A stretch of 6,748 nucleotides of DNA from Erysipelotrichaceae bacterium (GTDB taxonomy: Bacteria; Bacillota_I; Bacilli_A; Erysipelotrichales; Erysipelotrichaceae), in NCBI GenBank assembly GCA_016302195.1, contig JAEDOA010000086.1, positions 1 to 6,748 on the forward strand, read 5' to 3'. This document shows, one piece after another, positions 1 to 5,487 of this stretch. Position numbers and translations under genes: made by a program. The first letter of the stretch is position 1, and every line of letters begins with the position of its first letter. Below the pieces are notes generated by a model, which worked only from the letters and a program-made list of their open reading frames with translations, had not been told where the DNA came from and did not search any database.

Positions 1-22
1 TTTTTCTTAATCGCTTTAATAA

Positions 23-511
23 TTACATTAAGATAACTATTTCCCCATTTTTTTTGGTCTGCTTAACATCAATAATTCTTTGATTTTCTGACCCTTTAAA
101 TGGCAATGATACATCTCTTAATTCATCAATATATGGTCCATCAACGACCACATCGACGTAATCAAGTATTTCCTCATTTTCTATTTCTTCATAAAGATAA
201 CCTGTATATAACCAGATATCCTTGCCAACAAATGTGTTTTTAACAGTTTTAACTAAATCCAGCACTGTTTCCCTATTATATGGAAGCAGTGGATCGCCCC
301 CCGATAGTGTTAAACCTTTTATATATTTATGACTTAGCAACTCAATTATTTTTTGTTTTTGCTTATCGGTATATGGTTTGCCAGAAGTTGGACTCCAACT
401 TTCAGGATTGTGACAATTGAAGCATCCGTGATTACAACCGCTAACCCATAATACTACTCTCCATCCTGTGCCATTTGATAAGGATGAACTCTCTATCTTT
501 AAATAATTCAT
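23..511 (-). CDS. nrdG: Anaerobic ribonucleotide reductase activating protein NrdG
   Basis: This 162-residue radical-SAM enzyme generates the glycyl radical on NrdD, using S-adenosylmethionine and a [4Fe-4S] cluster in the cytoplasm. Visible evidence: the cluster-binding CX3CX2C motif lies at C26, C30 and C33 (CNHGCFNC), followed by HNPESW as in other NrdG proteins. The SAM-contacting GGDPL segment is at residues 71-75. The length is normal for the family. The ATG start at 511 is supported by an AGGAG site that overlaps the nrdD stop codon, only 8 nt upstream, so translation is probably coupled to nrdD. It is the last gene of the nrdD-nrdG pair inside the window. Only 22 bases follow its TAA stop before the window edge, and I see no terminator in them. 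The assignment is secure from both motif and neighbour. Confidence 0.97.
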   Translation of the reverse strand: MNYLKIESSSLSNGTGWRVVLWVSGCNHGCFNCHNPESWSPTSGKPYTDKQKQKIIELLSHKYIKGLTLSGGDPLLPYNRETVLDLVKTVKNTFVGKDIWLYTGYLYEEIENEEILDYVDVVVDGPYIDELRDVSLPFKGSENQRIIDVKQTKKNGEIVILM

Positions 512-515
512 TGCT

Positions 516-521
516 TCTCCT
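516..521 (-). promoter_or_regulatory. nrdG Shine-Dalgarno overlapping the nrdD stop
   Basis: On the minus strand the sequence reads TAGGAGAAGCAATG. The AG of the nrdD TAG stop forms the first two bases of the AGGAGA ribosome binding site for nrdG, 4 nt before its ATG. Ribosomes ending nrdD therefore stop on top of the nrdG initiation site, which favours coupled synthesis of the enzyme and its activase. Confidence 0.85.
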
Positions 522-2703
522 AGAATATTTCGTTATGTTTAACTCTCATTTCGGTTTCCTGTTGTTTACCTTTGTTAAATGCTGTTTTATAGTTACCTGT
601 TAAATATCCTGTTACACGTCTTAATTGTTGAATATGTTCACTGCCACACATTGGACATACATCGTTGAATTCATCTGTATAGCCACAATCTAAGCATGTA
701 TCATTTGGAATGTTAATAGCAAAATATGGAATATCTCTATCCATGGCATAATTAACCAATTCTTCCAATGCCTCGATATTATGTTTACTAGTTGATTCTA
801 GTTCAACATAGGTAATACATCCAGCATTTGAATAACCTGTTAATTGTGATTCAATATCAATTTTTTCAAATGGATCAATTTGCTTGTATACAGGTACATG
901 AATAGAATTAGTAAAGAAATCTTTATCAGAAACGTTTTTAATAATTCCATATTTCTCTTTAAATTTTTTCATAGCTGTATAACACAAATTCTCAGCAGGA
1001 GTGTAGTAAACCCCAAAATTCAATTTATACTGATTTTTAAATTCGTTACATCTTGTTTTGAACAAGTCTTCAATTCTCTTAGCTAACTTCATTCCTTCTT
1101 CACCGCATTGGTCTTCCGATACAAGCAGCTGTAAAGTTTCCGCAAGTCCTAATTGACCAACAGCTAAAGTACCATGCTTTAAAGCACTTCTAATGCCTTC
1201 TTCTTTAACATAGCCTTCCATAGTGCCATTTTCATACATAAAATTAGCACTTTCTGCTGGTTGAGAGCATATCCATTCAAATCTTTCCAACAACATGTCT
1301 TTTGCTTCATGAATTTTCAAATCCAATAACAGCATAAACTTGTCAACATCCTTTGTAGCCTCCATTGCCAATGTAGGCATAATGATTGTAACTGGACAAA
1401 TATTTCCTCTACCATCTTTTAGCTGGCCAAATCCGTTAATATCATATCCATTAGATGTACGACAACCCATAGTAGACATATAGGTTTTTGGATCATTTCT
1501 ATCGTATCCTTCATTATTTGACCAATCAACATTGACATAATTTGGATATAAACGCAGTGATGTTGATTTTAATGCTAATTTAAATAAATCGTAGTTTGGA
1601 TCAGATGGCTGACGATTAACACCCTTCATGCATTGGAAAATTCCACATGGGAAAATAGGTGTTTTGTGCAATGTACCTAATCCATCAATTGAAACATCAA
1701 GCAATGCCTTAGTAACCATTCTACCTTCTGTTAATGTACATGTTCCATAGTTAATTGAAGAGAATGGTAACTGCTGACCGCTACGCGATTGCAAAGTGTT
1801 CAAATTATGGTACAATGCCTCAACTGCCTGATAAATCTCCTTCGATGTCATATCCATACCAAACTGATATGCGGCTTTATGGGATTTGTATCTTTCATCA
1901 TCGATTGAAATATCACATGATTCTTCTTTTGTAAATGGAAGTTCTTGTTGATTCTCAATATATTTCATTCCGTCTCTAAAATGCTTATAGAAAGAATAGC
2001 GAACATAAGGGATCATAGTCCAATCTAGATGTGTTGCACTAACACCACCGAACTGCTGCAATGATTGTAGCTGCATTACAACAGCAACTAACTGCATGGC
2101 TGTATTTACTGATCTTGGCGAACGAACATCAGTTTGTCTAGTTTTAAAACCATTCTTAAGTATTTTATCAAATGGAATAGATAAACAGTTATGCATACCA
2201 ACAGCATATGAATCCAAGTCATGAATATATATCTCATTATTTAAATGGTTATTCCTTGCCATTTCACTCATGCAGTTGTAAAGAGCGTAGTCTTTCATAA
2301 CTACTCTATTAGCCTCGTTCATTCTGCCAGAAAAAGATTTCTCATCCAAATTGGCATTCTGATTTTCAACATTAGTCGCATTTAATTTCTCTGAGATATC
2401 ACTCATCAATTTACTCTTGCTTTGTCTAACTCTTTCACGATCGTAACGATATCTAATATATTTTCTAGCAACATCTTTAAGTTCAGAGCTCATCAGTTTG
2501 CCTTCAACAAGATCCTGTAAATCTTCAATCTCAATAACCTTAACATTGTTATTGATAAGTTCTTTTTCAATCTCTAATGCAATCTTTTCCGCAATATTAT
2601 CAGTATCGCTGTACGAAGCCGATTTCATTGCTGAAGTAATTGCTACCACGATCTTTTCAGAATTAAATTGTTGAAGGTTTCCATTTCTTTTTCTAACTTT
2701 CAT
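520..2703 (-). CDS. nrdD: Anaerobic (class III) ribonucleoside-triphosphate reductase NrdD
   Basis: NrdD reduces ribonucleoside triphosphates to dNTPs without oxygen, using a C-terminal glycyl radical made by NrdG. Numbering is from the ATG at 2703 (727 aa). An ATP-cone spans about residues 1-90, beginning VRKRNGNLQQF, and is the expected dATP/ATP activity switch. The catalytic domain follows. It includes C173 in HNCLSIPF and C414 in MGCRT, which from spacing are the likely equivalents of the paired active-site cysteines of E. coli and T4 NrdD. A zinc ribbon is formed by CLDC (C670, C673) and CPMC (C683, C686). The radical motif RVTGYL places the radical on G699, encoded at 607-609. A GTG at 2709 would add two residues, but it sits 1 nt from the Shine-Dalgarno, so the ATG is preferred. 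It has its own promoter and is followed 8 nt later by nrdG. All key residues look intact. Confidence 0.97.
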   Translation of the reverse strand: MKVRKRNGNLQQFNSEKIVVAITSAMKSASYSDTDNIAEKIALEIEKELINNNVKVIEIEDLQDLVEGKLMSSELKDVARKYIRYRYDRERVRQSKSKLMSDISEKLNATNVENQNANLDEKSFSGRMNEANRVVMKDYALYNCMSEMARNNHLNNEIYIHDLDSYAVGMHNCLSIPFDKILKNGFKTRQTDVRSPRSVNTAMQLVAVVMQLQSLQQFGGVSATHLDWTMIPYVRYSFYKHFRDGMKYIENQQELPFTKEESCDISIDDERYKSHKAAYQFGMDMTSKEIYQAVEALYHNLNTLQSRSGQQLPFSSINYGTCTLTEGRMVTKALLDVSIDGLGTLHKTPIFPCGIFQCMKGVNRQPSDPNYDLFKLALKSTSLRLYPNYVNVDWSNNEGYDRNDPKTYMSTMGCRTSNGYDINGFGQLKDGRGNICPVTIIMPTLAMEATKDVDKFMLLLDLKIHEAKDMLLERFEWICSQPAESANFMYENGTMEGYVKEEGIRSALKHGTLAVGQLGLAETLQLLVSEDQCGEEGMKLAKRIEDLFKTRCNEFKNQYKLNFGVYYTPAENLCYTAMKKFKEKYGIIKNVSDKDFFTNSIHVPVYKQIDPFEKIDIESQLTGYSNAGCITYVELESTSKHNIEALEELVNYAMDRDIPYFAINIPNDTCLDCGYTDEFNDVCPMCGSEHIQQLRRVTGYLTGNYKTAFNKGKQQETEMRVKHNEIF

Positions 2704-2710
2704 AAACACA

Positions 2711-2717
2711 CCATCCC
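2711..2717 (-). promoter_or_regulatory. Shine-Dalgarno site that decides the nrdD start
   Basis: On the minus strand AAGGGATGG precedes the gene. The GGGATGG core ends 7 nt before the ATG at 2703 but only 1 nt before the in-frame GTG at 2709. The spacing therefore favours the ATG, giving MKVRKRNG, over the longer GTG-initiated form. Confidence 0.7.
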
Positions 2718-2770
2718 TTATTAAAAAACCACCATGTTTTATATGTGATTACTATTTAATGTATATGCTA

Positions 2771-2798
2771 ATTATACCAAACTATTCTTAAATATGAA
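2771..2798 (-). promoter_or_regulatory. Extended -10 promoter for nrdD-nrdG
   Basis: On the minus strand a perfect TATAAT (2776-2771) is preceded by TGG, giving the extended -10 form TGnTATAAT. A TTCATA (2798-2793), matching 4 of 6 bases of the -35 consensus, lies 16 bp upstream. The predicted transcript starts near 2764 and has a leader of about 60 nt before the nrdD ATG. No clear NrdR box (pattern ACAC-n-ATAT) is visible by eye near it. A weak 5-bp hairpin (AAAAC/GTTTT) lies in the leader at about 2725-2740. This is a sequence-based prediction only. Confidence 0.65.
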
Positions 2799-2832
2799 CT
2801 TAAATGACCGTGATAGCATCATATTTTTTCAC

Positions 2833-2863
2833 AAAAAAACCATGATTTAAAAACCATGATTTA
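2833..2863 (-). terminator. Rho-independent terminator after the bactofilin gene
   Basis: On the minus strand two copies of AAATCATGGTTT (2862-2851 and 2848-2837) lie 2 nt apart. The unit is quasi-palindromic, so in RNA copy one pairs with copy two. This gives about 11 bp (9 Watson-Crick, 2 G-U) closed by a 4-nt loop and followed by a run of U from 2839 to 2833. On the plus strand the G-U pairs become A-C mismatches, so the hairpin favours leftward termination. It overlaps the TAA stop at 2863-2861. It should end the dtd-to-bactofilin operon before the nrdD promoter. Only about two G-C pairs stabilise the stem, so leakage is possible. Confidence 0.7.
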
Positions 2864-3310
2864 TAATCTATTGAATATATACTTAACCTTACCTACAATT
2901 ACTGCTGAATTCTGTACACATAAATCACTGGCACTAATATCCCCATATACCTCGGCCCCACTATTGATGACTACTTTTCCGTTTGCTTTTATATTACCAT
3001 ATATCTTTCCGTTAACTTCAATGCTATTACATTGAACATCTCCCCTTATTAGACTGTTTTTTTCCAATAAAGCATCAAAAAGAATCTGGCAATCACCGAA
3101 TATTTGGCTGTTGTTTCTTAAAATCAGATTTGAGCAATTTACTGTTCCAGTTATTTGGCCATAATTACTAAGTAAACCATCACAATTAACATAGCCAAAT
3201 ACCTTTCCATTGTTCTCTATACTATCGCTACTGGAAATATTGCCTTCGACAATGTCATCCCTGGTAATAATGGTGGTATTTGAACTATTATAGTCAATAA
3301 AATCCAGCAT
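2861..3310 (-). CDS. Bactofilin-type polymer-forming cytoskeletal protein
   Basis: This 149-residue protein is almost entirely a bactofilin domain. Bactofilins are right-handed beta-helices that polymerise without nucleotide and scaffold cell-shape or envelope functions. The sequence shows eight hydrophobic-x-Gly turns with glycines at 23, 39, 55, 72, 90, 105, 123 and 140, a spacing of 15-18 residues (for example VEGNI, VFGYV, IRGDV, IYGNI, VYGDI). The flanks are short: about 12 residues before the helix and only a few after it. There is no signal peptide or transmembrane segment. Five cysteines are present (43, 59, 74, 94, 131), three of them at the same rung position. The ATG lies 2 nt after the darA TAA (TAATTATG) with no recognisable Shine-Dalgarno, which suggests termination-reinitiation. 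It is the last gene before the terminator. The family call is firm, but the cellular role here is unknown. Confidence 0.88.
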   Translation of the reverse strand: MLDFIDYNSSNTTIITRDDIVEGNISSSDSIENNGKVFGYVNCDGLLSNYGQITGTVNCSNLILRNNSQIFGDCQILFDALLEKNSLIRGDVQCNSIEVNGKIYGNIKANGKVVINSGAEVYGDISASDLCVQNSAVIVGKVKYIFNRL

Positions 3311-3312
3311 AA

Positions 3313-3636
3313 TTAAGCTTTGATGAACTGCTCCACGTCAACAACGAAAATTGTAGCTCCTCCAACTTGAACTTCAACTGGATATGAAGCATATCTTGAA
3401 ATATCAAAAGAGGCTGTTGCTGGAATAATCTCAGTTCTCTTTTTACTTTCCTCTTTAATTAAGTCAATTGCTTTGGCAACTTTTTCATCTTCAGTACCGA
3501 TTATTAATGTTGTATTTCCTGATCTTAAAAAACCACCAGTTGTAGACAACTTTGTAACCATGAAGCCATTTTCAGTCAAATTAGCACTTACTGCTGAGCT
3601 ATCATCATTTGATACAATTGCGATAATTAATTTCAT
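3313..3636 (-). CDS. darA: Cyclic-di-AMP receptor DarA (PstA / YaaQ, PII-like)
   Basis: This is a 107-residue PII-like cytoplasmic trimer that binds cyclic-di-AMP in Bacillota; its downstream target is not established. Visible evidence: the N-terminal MKLIIAIV strand and the conserved segment VTKLSTTGGFLRSGNTTLIIG at residues 27-47. This holds T28, G35, F36, L37, N41 and G47, the positions known from PstA structures to line the ligand pocket. The C-terminal YPVEVQVGGATIFVVDVEQF strand pair also matches the family. Length agrees with the roughly 109 residues of B. subtilis DarA. The ATG at 3636 has a perfect AGGAGG 7 nt upstream, and this site overlaps the ychF stop. The gene lies 11 nt after ychF and 2 nt before the bactofilin gene. 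The neighbours differ from B. subtilis, where darA sits in a yaaR-holB neighbourhood. Confidence 0.95.
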   Translation of the reverse strand: MKLIIAIVSNDDSSAVSANLTENGFMVTKLSTTGGFLRSGNTTLIIGTEDEKVAKAIDLIKEESKKRTEIIPATASFDISRYASYPVEVQVGGATIFVVDVEQFIKA

Positions 3637-3643
3637 GATTCTT

Positions 3644-3649
3644 CCTCCT
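3644..3649 (-). promoter_or_regulatory. darA Shine-Dalgarno overlapping the ychF stop
   Basis: The minus strand reads TAGGAGGAAGAATCATG. The ychF TAG donates AG to a full AGGAGG site 7 nt before the darA ATG. It is the strongest ribosome binding site in the window and implies that darA is both well translated and coupled to ychF. Confidence 0.85.
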
Positions 3650-4751
3650 AAACATTAAATCTTATAAACATTATATCTCCATCCTGGCAAATATAATCTT
3701 TTCCTTCTACTCTTAGTTTGCCAGCCTCTTTTAAAGCCTGTTCACTACCATACTTCATTAAATCTTGATAACTGTACACTTCAGCTCTAATGAATCCTTT
3801 TTTGAAATCAGTGTGAATTACTCCTGCACAATCAGGAGCTTTCATTCCTTTTGTAAAGGTCCAGGCTCTTACTTCATCAGTTCCAACGGTAAAGAATGTA
3901 CATAAATCTAATAAAGCATATGTTTTTGTGATTATTTCATCTAATCCGCTGTGCTCTAAGCCTAAATCATTTAAGAACAGTTCCTTTGATTGCTGGTCCA
4001 TTTGAGATATTTCTTCTTCCAATTGCGCCGTGATTGCTACAAGCTGACAATTATGAACTTCTGCATATTCTCTTACTCTTTGATAATGAGAACAATTTGA
4101 CAGATCAACTATATCTTCTTCTGAAACATTTGCGACAAATAACACCGGTTTATAAGTTAGTAGCTGGTAATTATTAATAAACTCTTTTTGATCTACATCA
4201 ATTTGAACTTCTTTTGCTAAGTGACCACTTTCTAAAGCGGATTTTAATTTCTTCAATAATTCAAATTCTTTTACCGCTTCTTTTTCTTTTGTTGTAATAA
4301 CTTTTCTTTCAATCTTGGAAATACGATTATTAACTGTTTCCAAATCGGCAAGAGCAAGCTCTAGGTTAACCGTTTCTATATCTCTTATTGGATCTACACT
4401 ATTTTCAACATGAACAATATTGCTATTTTCAAAGCATCTCACAACATGAACAATAGCATCCACATTTCTAATATTTCCTAAAAACTGATTTCCTAAACCT
4501 TCCCCTTTTGATGCCCCTTTTACTAATCCGGCAATGTCGGTAAACTCAAAAGTAGTCCTAATTGTTTTTTTGGGTTTAAACATAGCTGATAATTTATCAA
4601 CTCTTTCATCAGGAACTTCCACGGTTTTTATATTAGGTTTAATTGTAGCGAATGGGTAATTCGCTGCTTCAACCTGTGATTTAGTAATAGCATTAAATAA
4701 TGTTGATTTTCCTACATTTGGTAATCCAACAATTCCAGCTGTTAATGGCAT
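3648..4751 (-). CDS. ychF: Ribosome-associated ATPase YchF (Obg-family, OLA1-like)
   Basis: YchF is a universally conserved TRAFAC-class P-loop protein that hydrolyses ATP in preference to GTP and associates with ribosomes. It is linked to translation and stress responses. In this 367-residue protein the G1 P-loop is GLPNVGKST (residues 9-17). YPFATIKPN (32-40) is the conserved stretch after G1, and DIAGL (72-76) is the G3 switch followed by VKGASKGEGLGNQFL. NVSE (208-211) replaces the NKxD of true GTPases, which explains the ATP preference. A helical coiled-coil insert spans about 130-185. A C-terminal TGS domain (about 282-366) ends in DGDIMFIRFNV. The start at 4751 has AAGGGA 7 nt upstream, right after the DUF951 stop. 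The order DUF951-ychF is also seen in B. subtilis (yyzM-yyaF). Length is normal and nothing looks broken. Confidence 0.97.
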   Translation of the reverse strand: MPLTAGIVGLPNVGKSTLFNAITKSQVEAANYPFATIKPNIKTVEVPDERVDKLSAMFKPKKTIRTTFEFTDIAGLVKGASKGEGLGNQFLGNIRNVDAIVHVVRCFENSNIVHVENSVDPIRDIETVNLELALADLETVNNRISKIERKVITTKEKEAVKEFELLKKLKSALESGHLAKEVQIDVDQKEFINNYQLLTYKPVLFVANVSEEDIVDLSNCSHYQRVREYAEVHNCQLVAITAQLEEEISQMDQQSKELFLNDLGLEHSGLDEIITKTYALLDLCTFFTVGTDEVRAWTFTKGMKAPDCAGVIHTDFKKGFIRAEVYSYQDLMKYGSEQALKEAGKLRVEGKDYICQDGDIMFIRFNV

Positions 4752-4764
4752 AATTTTATCCCTT

Positions 4765-4956
4765 CTATTCTATAGTACTCGTTAAAACTTTTTTTAGTTT
4801 TTTCTCAAATTCACTGCGTGGAAACAATACACTGCTACCACAGCCTAAGCATTTGATTCGAATATCAGCTCCCATGCGAATTATTTTCCATTGCGTTGAC
4901 TTTCTACATGGGTGTTGTTTTTTCATTTCTACAATATCATTTAAATTGTATTCCAT
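4765..4956 (-). CDS. DUF951 small cysteine-containing protein (YyzM-like)
   Basis: This is a 63-residue protein of unknown function in the DUF951 family. It shows the family pattern DIVEMKKQHPC near the N-terminus, then RMGADIRIKCLGCGSSVLFPRSEFEKKLKKVL. Cysteines 17, 36 and 39 (HPC and CLGC) could form part of a metal site or a nucleic-acid-binding fold, but this is inference. From memory, relatives usually carry HPCGG-x-x-W between C17 and the tryptophan. Here the segment is HPCRKSTQW, which lacks the glycines and is one residue longer. The ATG lies 2 nt after the dtd stop. Its ribosome binding site (AAGAGG, 4967-4962) is made of the last two sense codons of dtd. The gene lies 13 nt upstream of ychF, its usual neighbour, which suggests a shared role in translation. 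Confidence 0.9.
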   Translation of the reverse strand: MEYNLNDIVEMKKQHPCRKSTQWKIIRMGADIRIKCLGCGSSVLFPRSEFEKKLKKVLTSTIE

Positions 4957-4958
4957 AT

Positions 4959-5414
4959 CTACCTCTTAATAATAATATCACTATCTAGCATAATTGTAAT
5001 AGGTCCACTATTAACAAGTTGAACATCCATTTCTGCTCTAAATTTACCTGTTTCCACCTTTAATCCGCTTTTTCTAAGCTTGTCATTAAAATAATCATAT
5101 AGCTGTACTGCTCTTTCAGGATTGCAGGCGTCTATAAACGACGGTCTTCTTCCTTTTGATGAATCAGCATATAAAGTAAACTGTGAAACAGATAATAACT
5201 CTCCTTTTGTATCTATGATACTTAGATTCATCTTACCATCACTGTCATCGCATATTCTAAGATTCAATAATTTTTGTGTCATTAATTCAACTATATTCTC
5301 ATCATCGTTATTAGAAAAGCCTACTAATAACAGGTATCCTTGTTTTATTTGAGAAAACAGCTGTCCATCAATGGTAACACTAGCATTTTTTACTCTTTGA
5401 ACTAACATTCTCAT
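4959..5414 (-). CDS. dtd: D-aminoacyl-tRNA deacylase Dtd
   Basis: Dtd is a homodimeric cytoplasmic proofreading enzyme. It hydrolyses D-aminoacyl-tRNAs (and glycine mischarged on tRNA-Ala), recycling the tRNA and keeping D-residues out of proteins. The 151 residues carry both family signatures: SQFTLYAD beginning at S77, and NSGPIT at 135-140 with the Gly-cisPro pair (G137-P138) that excludes L-aminoacyl substrates. KGRRPSFIDACNPE (87-100) and the N-terminal MRMLVQRVKNASV are also typical. The ATG at 5414 aligns best with the family; an ATG two codons later (5408) is possible. No Shine-Dalgarno is visible before either. The promoter -10 lies only 6 nt upstream of the first ATG. It is the first gene of the leftward operon. 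Confidence 0.96.
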   Translation of the reverse strand: MRMLVQRVKNASVTIDGQLFSQIKQGYLLLVGFSNNDDENIVELMTQKLLNLRICDDSDGKMNLSIIDTKGELLSVSQFTLYADSSKGRRPSFIDACNPERAVQLYDYFNDKLRKSGLKVETGKFRAEMDVQLVNSGPITIMLDSDIIIKR

Positions 5415-5420
5415 GCATAT

Positions 5421-5429
5421 ATTTTAGCA
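5421..5429 (-). promoter_or_regulatory. Extended -10 promoter for the dtd operon
   Basis: On the minus strand the motif TGCTAAAAT (5429-5421) fits the extended -10 form TGnTAnnnT. No good -35 hexamer is found at 16-18 bp, which is common for extended -10 promoters. Seven bases beyond the -10 falls on the A of the dtd ATG at 5414, so the mRNA would have no leader or at most a few bases. Confidence 0.55.
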
Positions 5430-5459
5430 TCTTTTAACCATTTTTAAGTCATAAAATTG

Positions 5460-5465
5460 TATAAT
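5460..5465 (+). promoter_or_regulatory. -10 box of the rarA promoter
   Basis: A perfect TATAAT at 5460-5465 is directly preceded by TTG. The -35 region at 15-18 bp is poor (sequence around AACCATTT, 5436-5443). Transcription would start near 5472, giving a leader of about 16 nt. GAAAGGG (5469-5475) is the only ribosome-binding candidate, 12 nt from the ATG, and would lie at the extreme 5' end of the transcript. Confidence 0.55.
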
Positions 5466-5487
5466 ATAGAAAGGGAAACAATATACC

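Noticed and set aside
6..32. Inverted repeat CTTAAT...ATTAAG across the nrdG end as a terminator
   Set aside because: The arms are 6 bp, AT-only but for one pair. On the nrdG strand the repeat is followed by A, not U, so it does not look like an intrinsic terminator in that direction.
880..1086. Open frame of 68 codons on the plus strand
   Set aside because: It lies wholly antisense within nrdD, has no recognisable motif, and is expected by chance in AT-rich coding DNA. The same applies to open frames at 3473-3658 (+), 5122-5352 (+) and 5685-5867 (-), each inside a clear gene or its edges.
520..2703. Intein, frameshift or selenocysteine codon in nrdD
   Set aside because: The frame is continuous, the length is normal, and the active-site, zinc-ribbon and glycyl-radical motifs are all present in order.
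2725..2740. AAAAC-N6-GTTTT hairpin in the nrdD leader as an attenuator or riboswitch
   Set aside because: The stem is only 5 bp, mostly A-U, with its U-run consumed in the stem. The roughly 60-nt leader is too short and too simple for a known riboswitch class.
2810..2835. Possible Rex or CRP/FNR-type operator (TTGTGAAAA on minus, GTGA...TCAC on plus)
   Set aside because: Only one Rex-like half-site is present and the GTGA/TCAC arms are 15 bp apart, not the spacing of known operators. Part of it is also the terminator's U-tract.
5415..5487. 6S RNA gene upstream of rarA
   Set aside because: 6S RNA lies beside rarA in B. subtilis, but here only 73 bp separate rarA from dtd, too short for the roughly 180-200 nt RNA, and no such fold is apparent.
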